Shown one piece after another: positions 1-10,013 of a stretch of DNA of 64,000 bases. The DNA comes from Alcanivorax limicola (GTDB lineage: Bacteria; Pseudomonadota; Gammaproteobacteria; Pseudomonadales; Alcanivoracaceae): NCBI RefSeq assembly GCF_019931215.1, contig NZ_JAIOUB010000005.1, forward strand, positions 62,001 through 126,000. Reading direction: 5' to 3'. The position numbers and the translations under genes were made by a program. Each line of letters starts with the position of its first letter. Within the stretch, counting starts at the first letter, position 1. The notes under the pieces were generated by a model, which saw only the letters and a program-made list of their open reading frames with translations, had not been told where the DNA came from and searched no databases.

Positions 1-1331
1 CTCATGGATTCACTCATGATAGCTTCCAGTTTTGGCCGGAAACTGGCAACAACGCCCAGATTAACGAGTGTCCAGTAGTGCCCGCCGAGCACCCGGTCAA
101 CCAGTAAAGTGCGAGCTGAGGGCTGGAATGACTCCAGATACTTCCATGATGTTTCCCGTGTCTTCTTTGCCAGTTTCAGGTGCAGGCGCGAGCCGGCAAA
201 ATCGAAAGGCTGGTCGCCGAAAGGAGGGAGCAGTAATTGCGCCCAGCCGGCGTAGAACTCTGCACTGACCTCCGGTCCTCGGGATTTGCGGATGCCCAGT
301 TCTTTCAGTACGCCCTCGAGTGCGGCGTAGTCTTCAGCGTAGCCGGCTTGTGTCAGGCGGCGTAGTGCGTTCAGATCCTCTTCCGGGATGCGCTTGATGG
401 CACCAAAGTCGTAAATCACGATACTGCCGTCCGGACGATAGGCAAAGTTGCCCGGGTGCGGATCACAGTGGACTTCGCGCAGCACAAAGATCTGGCGCGC
501 GATAGCATCGAAAAGGCGCTCACCGAGTTGATTGCGGAGTGCCTGACCATAAACATGATTGCTGCTGCGTACCGTATCCATGTCATCGCCGGATTCGTAC
601 GTCAGCGTCAGCACCTTGTCGCTGCTTAATGCATCGACCACGTCAGGAATGATGAGCCAGCTCTGGTCGGCATGGAAGGCACGAAAGCGCCGCAGATTGT
701 CGGCTTCCTGCCGATAGTCGAGTTCTTCTTCCAGCTGGTTACGGATTTCGCTGAAAATGGCATCCAGTGTTGCTTCCTCCACCTTGAGCAGGCCGCCCAG
801 GCGCAGGATGCGACGCAGGTGGCGCATGTCGGAATCGATGGACTCCTTCACCGCCGGGTATTGCACCTTGACTACAACATCCTGACCCTCGTGAGTCGTG
901 GCCCGGTGAACCTGGCCGATGGACGCGGCAGCGAAGGGCTTCTCGTCAAAGCGTGCAAACAGGGCTTCCGGTACGTCGCCCAGCTCCCGCCGGACCTGCT
1001 TTCGGATGACCGAAAAGGGCATTGGTGCCGATGCCTTTTGCAGGACGGACAGCGCTTCGGCGATTTCATCGGGCAGCAAATCCTGCATCTGGGATGCGAT
1101 CTGGCCGACCTTCATGACGGCGCCTTTCATTTCGCCCAGCGTAGAGGCGACCTCACGGCCAATGTGGCGCATGAGTTTTTCACGGTCCCGAGACTGGGCT
1201 TCTTCAGACTGGAACAGTTTCTTGACGGAATGGGTGGCGACCCTTGAGGCGATGGAGGTCGTCATGCCGGTCAGGCGCAGGAGTCTGCCGGTTTGGGTGG
1301 TAGTGCGGAATGAAGGTTTGTCGCGAGCCAC
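1..1331 (-). CDS. ABC1/AarF (UbiB-like) kinase family protein, 3' end cut by window edge
   Basis: This is an atypical protein kinase-like ATPase of the ABC1/AarF/UbiB family, whose members support ubiquinone and other lipid metabolism. Visible landmarks are the family KxGQ motif (MKVGQIASQMQDLLP, about residue 72), the alanine-rich loop AAASMGQVH (about residue 135) and the catalytic-loop motif HCDPHPGN (about residue 287) followed by the metal-binding DFG in IYDFGAIKR. The C-terminus lies outside the window. I chose GTG at 1331 because the frame is open and protein-like (FRTTTQTGRLLRLTG) up to a stop at 1344-1346. The first ATG is at 1265. The gene is separated from the upstream phasin by a terminator, so it probably has its own promoter. 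The family is certain; the exact substrate is not, and it need not be UbiB itself. Confidence 0.9.
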   Translation of the reverse strand, partial: MARDKPSFRTTTQTGRLLRLTGMTTSIASRVATHSVKKLFQSEEAQSRDREKLMRHIGREVASTLGEMKGAVMKVGQIASQMQDLLPDEIAEALSVLQKASAPMPFSVIRKQVRRELGDVPEALFARFDEKPFAAASIGQVHRATTHEGQDVVVKVQYPAVKESIDSDMRHLRRILRLGGLLKVEEATLDAIFSEIRNQLEEELDYRQEADNLRRFRAFHADQSWLIIPDVVDALSSDKVLTLTYESGDDMDTVRSSNHVYGQALRNQLGERLFDAIARQIFVLREVHCDPHPGNFAYRPDGSIVIYDFGAIKRIPEEDLNALRRLTQAGYAEDYAALEGVLKELGIRKSRGPEVSAEFYAGWAQLLLPPFGDQPFDFAGSRLHLKLAKKTRETSWKYLESFQPSARTLLVDRVLGGHYWTLVNLGVVASFRPKLEAIMSESM

Positions 1332-1408
1332 GATGATCCCGGGTCAGCTTACAGAGGCCCTCAATCTGTGCTTCGCTCGCTAATGTGTCAATGCCCACAG
1401 GGGCCAAA

Positions 1409-1440
1409 ACGAATAAAGGGCCCGCAGGCCCTTTATTCGT
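1409..1440 (-). terminator. Perfect 14-bp inverted repeat, intrinsic terminator after the phasin gene
   Basis: The arms at 1409-1422 and 1427-1440 are perfectly complementary around a 4-nt loop. An A-rich left arm places U residues after the GC core on the minus strand. It lies between the phasin gene and the ABC1 kinase gene. Confidence 0.75.
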
Positions 1441-1498
1441 TACACGTGTCACGGACAGTTCACCAGGAATCGGCCGTAACGGTCATGCTACAGCGTGC

Positions 1499-1927
1499 TC
1501 AGGCGCGCTCTTCGCCGGCAGAGACCAGCTCGTTGAAGAACTTCTCGCTTTCGGCACGGGCGGTCTTCACGGCGCCCAGGCCAGCCAGTACGAATTCACT
1601 GGTGCTCTCTGCCTTCTCGCCACGCTCGGCTTTGCCGGTTTCGACAAAACGCTCGTACAGCGCTTTGCGCTTGTCCGGGGCGGTTTCGACCAGCTCGCGT
1701 GCTGCTTCGAGCAGACCGCGGCCTGCCAGCAGTGCCTTTGGCTTGCCTTCGGCGCTTTCACCCAGCACCGTTGCACCGGTGGCAGCATACTTTTCATACA
1801 GCTCGCCGGAAGAGCCTTCCGCTTTGCTGTAGGCGCCCAGGCCGGCCAGGTAGATCTTGCGGTTCAGGTCTTTGGCGCGTGCGACCAGAGTTTCCTGCTG
1901 TTCGCGGAGTTGTTTCAGTTCGCCCAT
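1499..1927 (-). CDS. Phasin family protein
   Basis: Small (142 aa), charged, helical, Ala/Glu/Lys-rich protein of the phasin (PhaF/PhaI-like) family. Phasins coat polyhydroxyalkanoate or lipid granules. The N-terminal segment KIYLAGLGAYSKAEG is the typical family signature, and a second similar segment, SEFVLAGLGAVKTARAE, follows near the C-terminus. ATG at 1927 has AAGGA 8 nt upstream; a GTG at 1930 directly before it is also possible. No PHA synthase lies in the window, so a granule role is inferred from the family only. A strong terminator follows. Confidence 0.85.
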   Translation of the reverse strand: MGELKQLREQQETLVARAKDLNRKIYLAGLGAYSKAEGSSGELYEKYAATGATVLGESAEGKPKALLAGRGLLEAARELVETAPDKRKALYERFVETGKAERGEKAESTSEFVLAGLGAVKTARAESEKFFNELVSAGEERA

Positions 1928-2224
1928 CACTCGATTCCTTCTCAGTGGCTGCAGTTAAAAGGGTATTCTGCATGCGCCGACTGCGATGTCGTCTCATGCA
2001 ATGGGCGCAGGATAACGACTGAATGCGGTGCTTGCCGGTCTGCTGTCTGACAATCGCACACAGGGCCTCGCCCAGAGAGAAGAGACCGCAAGGCCAGAGA
2101 AGTGTGCCACGCTGTGATCTGGGTCATAGAGTCAGGGTTACGTGGTACACGCGAGCTTCATGGATGAGTGATAGACTGCGAAAAAAGAATGAGGTCGCCC
2201 CCTCAAACACGCTCTGGAGTCCGC

Positions 2225-2605
2225 ATGATCGAAAAATTCATAGCCAAAGTGCCCGCCAGGATCTGGGAAGAGGGCAGACCGGCCCGATTGCGGGTCTGGG
2301 ACGGCGAGTACAATATCGCGTCCTGGGTGCGCGTGTCAGGGGCTGTCGGGTCGATCGAGTTGTGCGTGACCTACAGTGATGAGGCTGGTGAGCACCGCGT
2401 GCGGGTGGACGGGGCAGAGATCGCCAGCGATGGCAGTGCGTTGCTCTCTGGGACAGCGAAATTGCGTTTCACCGGCCAGGTAGAGCAGGTACAGGCCGTA
2501 TTGGTGCTGAGTGATCCGGGCATGCGTTTTGTGGTGGAGGAGCTGTATGTACAGCGCCGCGGCAGCACGCTCAGCCGCACCGACAAGCTGATTTCCAACT
2601 TCTGA
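2225..2605 (+). CDS. Conserved-looking hypothetical protein
   Basis: I do not recognise this 126-aa protein. It has no signal peptide or membrane segment. The sequence alternates hydrophobic and charged residues (ASWVRVSGAVGSIELCVTYSDE, then further strands), suggesting a small all-beta fold. I prefer ATG 2225 (MIEKFIAKVPAR) because GGAG lies 5-6 nt upstream; an in-frame ATG at 2168 would add 19 unlikely residues. A weak GCCGGC hairpin at about 2618-2650 follows the stop and may separate it from the convergent gene at 2688-2894. Confidence 0.65.
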   Translation: MIEKFIAKVPARIWEEGRPARLRVWDGEYNIASWVRVSGAVGSIELCVTYSDEAGEHRVRVDGAEIASDGSALLSGTAKLRFTGQVEQVQAVLVLSDPGMRFVVEELYVQRRGSTLSRTDKLISNF

Positions 2606-2687
2606 GCAAAAGCGCCGAGCAAAAAAAGGCCGGCTCTTCCTCTCGAAGGCCGGCTTGACTCCCCGTTTTTCTTTCTGCTTCTGCCTA

Positions 2688-2894
2688 CTACCGTTTTGCA
2701 TTGGCGGCTGGTGCCGCCACGTACTCGCCCCCCGGCGCTGAACACTTTGCGTCGACCTCGGATGGAGGCCCGCCCTGTACCGATTCGCGTAGCAGCGACT
2801 CAGGCCAGCTTTCGAAATCGAGACCGGTCAGGCGCTGAAGGCGTTCCAGCGCGGCGTCCGGTGCTCTGTCCTGTATTCTGATGACCTTGCCCAT
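2688..2894 (-). CDS. Small hypothetical protein (68 aa)
   Basis: Short soluble protein starting MGKVIRIQDRAPDAALERLQRLTGL and containing LDFESWPESLL, which looks like a small helical domain. A GGGGGA run 8 nt upstream of the ATG is an acceptable ribosome site. The C-terminal third is Ala/Pro-rich and probably disordered. It lies downstream of the dehydrogenase gene on the same strand but is separated from it by about 200 bp that contains a strong hairpin. Function unknown. Confidence 0.55.
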   Translation of the reverse strand: MGKVIRIQDRAPDAALERLQRLTGLDFESWPESLLRESVQGGPPSEVDAKCSAPGGEYVAAPAANAKR

Positions 2895-3004
2895 GTCCGT
2901 ATCCCCCGAAGGCGTATACGGTGATTGATGCGAGAAGCATGCCAGCAGCTGAATTATTATTTAATCCATTTATTTCAATGGGTTGCGATTTCTTTTGGCG
3001 ACGA

Positions 3005-3038
3005 CCCGCAGGCGCCTGACGAATCAGGCGTCTGCGGG
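3005..3038 (-). terminator. Long near-perfect hairpin downstream of the SDR gene
   Basis: The arms at 3005-3019 and 3024-3038 pair over 15 positions with one G-U type change and a CGAA loop. There is no clear T-tract on either strand, so it could be a weak terminator or an RNA-stabilising hairpin. It is the only structure in the 2895-3101 spacer. Confidence 0.5.
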
Positions 3039-3101
3039 CTGACAGGAAGTGACACTTTGTGTTCGTGGTGGTCCTGGTGCTCGTGAGGGGCCGGTTTGGG
3101 C

Positions 3102-3932
<831 letters not shown>

Positions 3933-4133
3933 GGTTGATCTCCTTGTGAAATGCGCAATCAGACTGTAAAGGCCAAACCTAGCAAGCGCTTGGTTATTGG
4001 GCCATGACCGAAAAGTTCAGCCCTTGTTCTCATGATGCGCCTCTCGCGACTTGCGGACACCCGTTCACTGACGGTATTGTGTGCGCTCTTCGGTCATTTC
4101 GGGCCACCGCCTGGTGCGCGAGGCAACAATAAA

Positions 4134-5150
4134 ATGACAATTCTGAAAATGAACCCGGATGAATATTCGGTTGCAGCAGAATACGTGCCCCTGCTCGTCG
4201 GTCTGATGGAGCAGCGCAAGATTTCCCGGGAGGTGTTGTTCCGGGACACGGACATTGCCCCGGATTGCTGGCGTGAGCCTGGCGCCCGGGTTGCTGCCCA
4301 TCAGTTCGAACAACTGATCAGTCGGGCTATGGCGCTGACCGGCGACGACTGGCTGGGCTGGGAGTTCGGCGCAGCCATGACCATGTCCACCCATGGCTTC
4401 CTCGGCTATGCCGCGTTGTCCAGCGAAACGCTGGGCGATGCCATCGAGCTGGCGGTGAAGTTCTTCCGCACGCGCAGCACGGTGGTTGATCTGCAATTCG
4501 TGGTGGAGGGCGATACGGCGGTATTGCAGCTGGAGGAGATGATCGCACTGAACGAGTTGGCGCCCTTCGTGGTGGAGAGCCTGTTCAGCAGTTTCCATTT
4601 CATGGCATTGAAAGTGCTGCCGGATCTGGAGATGGATGGCGAACTGCGCTTTGCCTACCCGGAGCCCCATTATTTTCGCAAGCTGAAGCCGATGGTGCCG
4701 GTCCCGTGTCTGTTTGATTGCGCCTATCACCAGATGCGTTTCCCGGCGCACCGCCTGGAGCGCCGCCTGCGGTTCGCCGATCCGCGTCTGGCGCGTATGG
4801 CGGCAGCCCAGTGCGAGCAGGAGCTGGCCAATATCAAGGCTCCACCGCGCTTGCTGGGGCAGGTGCGGCGCATCGTGCTCAGCCGCGCTGGCCGCTTCCC
4901 CGGCGTGGATGAGGTGGCCTCGGATCTTCACATGTCCTCGCGTACCCTCAAGCGCAAACTGCAGCAACTGGGCACCAGTTATCAGAAGGTGCTGGATGAC
5001 CTGCGCAAGGGGCTGGCGGTGGAGCACCTGACCCAGACCAGCGCCACTGTGGACGATATTGCGTTATTTCTGGGGTATTCCGATGCCTCGAATTTTGCCA
5101 GGGCGTTTCGTCGCTGGACGGGCAGAAGCCCCACTGACTATCGGGAGTAA
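4134..5150 (+). CDS. AraC family transcriptional regulator (OruR/ArgR-like N-terminal domain)
   Basis: Regulator of about 338 aa. The N-terminal two thirds (AAEYVPLLVGLMEQRKISREVLFRDT onward, with STHGFLGYAALSSETLGDAIELAVKFFRTRS) match the arabinose-binding-like domain common in fatty-acid and hydrocarbon-linked AraC proteins. The C-terminal HTH pair is clear: FPGVDEVASDLHMSSRTLKRKL and VDDIALFLGYSDASNFARAFRRWTG, ending SPTDYRE. An earlier in-frame ATG exists at 4032, but the residues it adds are not family-like; ATG 4134 or 4149 is more likely, and neither has a strong ribosome site. It probably controls the divergent dehydrogenase gene or the HIT gene 3 nt downstream (inference). Confidence 0.85.
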   Translation: MTILKMNPDEYSVAAEYVPLLVGLMEQRKISREVLFRDTDIAPDCWREPGARVAAHQFEQLISRAMALTGDDWLGWEFGAAMTMSTHGFLGYAALSSETLGDAIELAVKFFRTRSTVVDLQFVVEGDTAVLQLEEMIALNELAPFVVESLFSSFHFMALKVLPDLEMDGELRFAYPEPHYFRKLKPMVPVPCLFDCAYHQMRFPAHRLERRLRFADPRLARMAAAQCEQELANIKAPPRLLGQVRRIVLSRAGRFPGVDEVASDLHMSSRTLKRKLQQLGTSYQKVLDDLRKGLAVEHLTQTSATVDDIALFLGYSDASNFARAFRRWTGRSPTDYRE

Positions 5151-5153
5151 TTG

Positions 5154-5564
5154 ATGCTGCTGCACCCGCGTCTTGCTGCGGACACTCAGGCAATCGGCGA
5201 AACCGGTGAATACTGGCTACGCTGGATGAACGACCAGCGCTTCCCCTGGGTGGTGATCGTGCCCCGCAAGGCGGCGGTGCGCGAATGGCACGAGCTGGAC
5301 GAGCCGGCCCAGCAGGACCTGCTGACCATGGTGAATCGCTGCAGCCTGCATCTGCAGCGCCTGACCGGCGCAGAGAAGATGAATATCGGTGCCCTGGGCA
5401 ATGTGGTGCCACAACTGCATGTGCACGTCATCGCTCGCCATCAGGGGGACCCCTGCTGGCCCGGTCCGGTCTGGGGGCAGGGTAGTGCCGAGCCCTGGGC
5501 AGACGGGCAGCAGCCTGCATGGCTGCCGGCACTGCGCGATGCCCTGGCCTGGCGGTGCGCCTGA
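5154..5564 (+). CDS. HIT domain-containing protein
   Basis: Histidine-triad superfamily protein of 136 aa, a nucleotide-binding fold whose members hydrolyse or transfer nucleotides. The HIT motif reads QLHVHVIAR: the first two histidines are present but the third position is Ile, as in a known proteobacterial subgroup. The following stretch, RHQGDPCWPGPVWG, is also typical of that subgroup. ATG 5154 follows the AraC stop by 3 nt; a TTG at 5151 is also in frame. Co-transcription with the AraC gene and the CPXCG gene (2-nt gap) is likely. Confidence 0.85.
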   Translation: MLLHPRLAADTQAIGETGEYWLRWMNDQRFPWVVIVPRKAAVREWHELDEPAQQDLLTMVNRCSLHLQRLTGAEKMNIGALGNVVPQLHVHVIARHQGDPCWPGPVWGQGSAEPWADGQQPAWLPALRDALAWRCA

Positions 5565-5566
5565 CC

Positions 5567-5755
5567 ATGCAGCAGGAGTCGGCTTACATCACCTGCCCCT
5601 ACTGCTGGGAAACCATTGAGATACTGGTGGACCCGTCAGAGCCCGCCCAGCAGTACGTGGAGGATTGCTCGGTATGTTGTCACCCGATCGAGTTGTCGGT
5701 GTCTGTCGCGCCGGGCGGGGATATTGCCGTAGAGGCGCACAGCGACGACGACTGA
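5567..5755 (+). CDS. CPXCG motif-containing cysteine-rich protein
   Basis: Small (62 aa) zinc-ribbon-like protein of the family often annotated CPXCG. It has CPYC near the N-terminus and CSVC followed by CHPIEL about 25 residues later, giving the expected two cysteine pairs for metal binding; the first motif reads CPYCW rather than CPxCG. The acidic tail AHSDDD is usual. ATG 5567 lies 2 nt after the HIT stop, so the two are translationally linked. The biological role is unknown. Confidence 0.85.
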   Translation: MQQESAYITCPYCWETIEILVDPSEPAQQYVEDCSVCCHPIELSVSVAPGGDIAVEAHSDDD

Positions 5756-5779
5756 GGTGGGTGCAGGTGTGGTCGCCGG

Positions 5780-6088
5780 CTATTGGCCGGAAGAGCGGGG
5801 CTTGTCGATGTGGCCCAGGTGCCGTTCCGGCGCGACGACATCACGGACTCGTCGCTTCAGTTCGGTGATTTCCGGAAAGCCGCCATCGCGCTGCCGCTCC
5901 CAGATCAACTGCTCATCCGCATGGACGGTGAAAATGCCGCCGGTGCCAGGACGCAGGGCGACTTCCGCCAACTCGTCACTGAAGCTGCTGAGCAGCTCCT
6001 GTGCCATCCAGCCCGCCCGCAGCAGCCAGTTGCACTGGCTGCAGTAGGTGATGACGACACGGTGGGCGGGGTTGTCCGGAGAGGTCAT
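5780..6088 (-). CDS. SelT/SelW/SelH (Rdx) family protein
   Basis: Thioredoxin-like protein of 102 aa. The redox motif is CSQC in VVITYCSQCNWLLRAGWMAQELL, the bacterial cysteine form of the selenoprotein W CxxU motif. The typical GTGGIFTVHADEQLIWERQRDGGFPE segment follows (seen here as GTGGIF, then IWERQRDGGFPE). It is expected to be a cytosolic thiol-redox protein. It begins 12 nt after the yajG stop, so it is probably the last gene of the ispB-yajG unit. Confidence 0.9.
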   Translation of the reverse strand: MTSPDNPAHRVVITYCSQCNWLLRAGWMAQELLSSFSDELAEVALRPGTGGIFTVHADEQLIWERQRDGGFPEITELKRRVRDVVAPERHLGHIDKPRSSGQ

Positions 6089-6100
6089 GGCGTGCCGGCT

Positions 6101-6727
6101 TCAGGGATTGTCGTTGCCAGCAAGAAACGACAGCAGTTTCGGGTCTGACAGCAGCCGCACCAGTGTGCGTTCCAGCACGTCATTGATCATCACTTCGTTG
6201 CGTCGTGCGCTGGGGGTGATGGGCATGTCGTGGGTGACGCTGCTCTGGTAGCGTCCGGTGTGCTCGACGCTGCCGTCCGGGCTCTCGCGGCGGCCGATGG
6301 CTTCGATGCGGGCCGAGACTTCGATACGGTTGACCACAGAGGTGTCAGCTGGCACATAGCTCAGCTCGGTCAGGCGCACTTCCAGTGTGGTGGCGTCTGC
6401 CGAGGGGTTGAGCGCGTTGAAGCCCTGTTGGTGCAGCCCCTGCGTGACCGCTTCGTACAGTGCTTTGGGCACGTCATTGGCTGGCCGGATCAGGCTGGTT
6501 TCCTGGTAGATGCCGCCACGCGAACCAAAGGCATCACCCTCGCGGGCATCGCGGGCCGTCACGGAAACGGAGGCGTTGCCGCCCAGGGATGAGCGGGAGA
6601 CTTCGGGCTCAGGCTGGATATTGATGACCTGGGGGCTCAGACCACAGGCGCTGAGCAGTGCTGCCAGGCATGCGACCAGCCATACCCGGGTCGCTGTGCT
6701 GCGAATGCCTGCATGGGAAGACATCAT
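6101..6727 (-). CDS. yajG: YajG family lipoprotein
   Basis: Predicted outer-membrane lipoprotein of about 208 aa. The signal peptide ends in the lipobox LSAC (LVACLAALLSAC|G). The mature part matches the YajG family with PEPEV, VSVTARDAREG and a C-terminal segment around NEVMINDVLERTLVRLLSD. I prefer ATG 6727 (GGAG 9 nt upstream) over ATG 6742, which lacks a ribosome site. It lies 45 nt after ispB. The family has no firmly assigned function; in some bacteria it is encoded with muropeptide genes. Confidence 0.85.
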   Translation of the reverse strand: MMSSHAGIRSTATRVWLVACLAALLSACGLSPQVINIQPEPEVSRSSLGGNASVSVTARDAREGDAFGSRGGIYQETSLIRPANDVPKALYEAVTQGLHQQGFNALNPSADATTLEVRLTELSYVPADTSVVNRIEVSARIEAIGRRESPDGSVEHTGRYQSSVTHDMPITPSARRNEVMINDVLERTLVRLLSDPKLLSFLAGNDNP

Positions 6728-6772
6728 TACCGGTTTCTCCATCGAAGGGTGGGGGTGCAGTGTCAGGCCGCG

Positions 6773-7753
6773 TCAGAACGTGCGTTCTGTGGCCTCGCGT
6801 GCCAGACGCTCAAGGGATTCCTTGTACCGGGAGTCGGGTACATCCGCAAGGGACTGTAGCGCAATACCGGTATGTTTGCGCGCCATGTCACGGGTGTACT
6901 CCAGGCCGCCGGCCTGCTGCACGGTATTGATGATCTCGTCGAGCTGGTCCAGGCCGCCGGTGCGGATGGCATGGCGGATCAGCGCTGCCTGCTCCGGTGA
7001 GCCTTCACGCATGGTGTAGATCAGCGGCAGGGTGGGTTTGCCCTCGGCCAGATCGTCGCCGACGTTCTTGCCCAGCGCCTCGGCGTCGCCAGTGTAGTCC
7101 AGCACATCGTCGATCAGCTGGAAGGCGATGCCCATGTGGCGGCCGTAGGCACCGAACACGTCCTGGGCGCGGGCCGCATCGGCATCGTTGTCGGCGGCCA
7201 GCACGGCGCCAGTCTGCGCGGCAGACTCGAACATCTTGGCGGTCTTGTGGTGAATCACGCGCATGTAGCGCTCTTCCGTGGTGTCCGGATCGCGGCAGTT
7301 GATCAACTGCAGCACTTCACCCTCGGAAATGACATTGGTGCTGGCGGACAGGATATTGAGCAGTGTCTGGTTGCCGATGCGCACCAGCAGCTCGAAGGCC
7401 CGGGAAATCAGGAAGTCGCCCACCAGCACGCTGGCGGCGTTGCCCCACACGGCGTTTACCGTGGGGCGGCCACGCCGCATGCTCGACTCGTCCACCACAT
7501 CGTCATGCAGCAGGGTAGCGGTGTGCAGGAATTCGATCACGGCGGCGATATCCACATGCCGTTCGCCCTGATAGCCGCTGGCTCGGGCGCTGAGAATGGC
7601 GACCAGCGGACGCAGGCGCTTGCCGCCGCCGCTGACAATATAGTCGCCGACCTCCCGGATCATGGGGACATTGGAGTCGAGATGGTGGGCAATGAAGCGA
7701 TTGACGGCGTCGAAGTCGTCCGCCACAACGGCTGAGATGGCCTTGAAGTCCAT
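6773..7753 (-). CDS. ispB: Octaprenyl/polyprenyl diphosphate synthase
   Basis: Trans-prenyltransferase of 326 aa that makes the ubiquinone side-chain precursor from FPP and IPP. The two aspartate-rich motifs are LLHDDVVDES (first, about residue 81) and FQLIDDVLDY (second, about residue 208), with GGKRLRP near the N-terminus binding diphosphate. Length and motifs match IspB. It is divergent from rplU across a 296-bp spacer, the same arrangement as in Pseudomonas and Escherichia coli, and heads an apparent ispB-yajG-selT-like unit. Confidence 0.95.
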   Translation of the reverse strand: MDFKAISAVVADDFDAVNRFIAHHLDSNVPMIREVGDYIVSGGGKRLRPLVAILSARASGYQGERHVDIAAVIEFLHTATLLHDDVVDESSMRRGRPTVNAVWGNAASVLVGDFLISRAFELLVRIGNQTLLNILSASTNVISEGEVLQLINCRDPDTTEERYMRVIHHKTAKMFESAAQTGAVLAADNDADAARAQDVFGAYGRHMGIAFQLIDDVLDYTGDAEALGKNVGDDLAEGKPTLPLIYTMREGSPEQAALIRHAIRTGGLDQLDEIINTVQQAGGLEYTRDMARKHTGIALQSLADVPDSRYKESLERLAREATERTF

Positions 7754-7880
7754 TGGACCCTCATCATTAGACAGGCTGATCGCACTAAATCGGGGAGAGA
7801 GGCTACCCGCCCGAGCGCGAGGATGGCGGCAATGCTAACAGCCGCGGGCGCTGAGTCAAGAAATGCCGGGAGCGCGGGCC

Positions 7881-7909
7881 TTGCCGCGGTGGCGGTCATG
7901 GCGTAGAAT
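7881..7909 (+). promoter_or_regulatory. Sigma-70-type promoter for rplU-rpmA
   Basis: TTGCCG (7881-7886) and TAGAAT (7904-7909) are spaced by exactly 17 bp, in the ispB/rplU spacer, giving a 5' leader of about 130 nt. Seen in sequence; transcription start not known. Confidence 0.6.
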
Positions 7910-8049
7910 CCGCGACCCGCAGTGGCCTTTGCTATAAGGTTGCTGGCAGATCACTAAACCGTTGCAGTGGCCGCCAAGTGGTTATGTCCTTACTGATGTT
8001 CCCGGTAAGGGTCGACCCGCCACCCGTGACTCGCTCGGAGTAACAGCAG

Positions 8050-8361
8050 ATGTACGCAGTCATCAAGACCGGTGGCAAGCAGTATCGCGTGGAAGAGGGT
8101 GACCTCCTGCGCATTGAGAAGCTTGAAGTTGGCACCGGTGAAACCCTCGAATTCGACGAGGTGCTTCTGGTCGCCGATGGCGACAATATCACGGTAGGTC
8201 AGCCGCTGATCGAAGGCGCGAAAGTGACCGCCGAGGTTGTCGAGCAGGGCCGCCACAAGAAAATCAGAATCGTGAAGTTCCGTCGCCGCAAGCACTATCG
8301 CAAGCAGCAGGGCCACCGTCAGTGGTTTACGGAAGTGAAGATCACCGGCATCACCGGCTGA
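8050..8361 (+). CDS. rplU: 50S ribosomal protein L21
   Basis: Ribosomal protein bL21, 103 aa, full length. It starts [18 protein letters not shown] and ends in the basic [24 protein letters not shown] segment that contacts 23S rRNA. It is followed 27 nt later by rpmA, the standard rplU-rpmA-obgE order. A good promoter lies at 7881-7909. Confidence 0.98.
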   Translation: MYAVIKTGGKQYRVEEGDLLRIEKLEVGTGETLEFDEVLLVADGDNITVGQPLIEGAKVTAEVVEQGRHKKIRIVKFRRRKHYRKQQGHRQWFTEVKITGITG

Positions 8362-8388
8362 TCCGGGCACAGCGAGAGGTATAGGACA

Positions 8389-8649
8389 ATGGCACATAAG
8401 AAAGCGGGTGGTAGTACTCGTAACGGTCGCGATTCAGAAAGCAAACGTCTTGGCGTCAAGCGCTACGGCGGCCAGGTGGTGCAGGCAGGCGAAATCATCG
8501 TCCGCCAGCGCGGCACCCGGTTTCACTCAGGTGCCAACACGGGCCTGGGTCGTGACCACACCATTTTCGCCACGGCGACCGGCCGGGTGAAGTTCGAGAC
8601 CAAGGGTCCCGAAAACCGCAAGTTTGTCACCATCGATCCGGTGGCCTGA
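8389..8649 (+). CDS. rpmA: 50S ribosomal protein L27
   Basis: Ribosomal protein bL27, 86 aa. It starts [20 protein letters not shown], the N-terminus that reaches the peptidyl-transferase centre; there is no extra cleavable N-terminal peptide of the Firmicutes type. The core contains [20 protein letters not shown] strong terminator follows at 8690-8720, so obgE downstream is probably transcribed partly from its own promoter or by read-through. Confidence 0.98.
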   Translation: MAHKKAGGSTRNGRDSESKRLGVKRYGGQVVQAGEIIVRQRGTRFHSGANTGLGRDHTIFATATGRVKFETKGPENRKFVTIDPVA

Positions 8650-8689
8650 CAGACTACTGATCAGCGCTTCCCAGCCTGAGCAGTCAAGG

Positions 8690-8720
8690 GCCCCGCCGGG
8701 TAATGCCGGCGGGGCTTTTT
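8690..8720 (+). terminator. Intrinsic terminator after rpmA
   Basis: A perfect 10-bp GC stem (8690-8699 with 8706-8715), a 6-nt loop and five T (8716-8720) form a classical rho-independent terminator. Confidence 0.9.
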
Positions 8721-8747
8721 GGTTTATTATTTGTTGTCCGGCACTGA

Positions 8748-9995
<1,248 letters not shown>

Positions 9996-10013
9996 GTGCG
10001 GATGTGAAGCGGC

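Noticed and set aside
2618-2650. GCCGGC direct/inverted repeat after the 126-aa gene
   Set aside because: Only 6-9 bp including G-U pairs and no good T-tract; too weak to list as a separate terminator.
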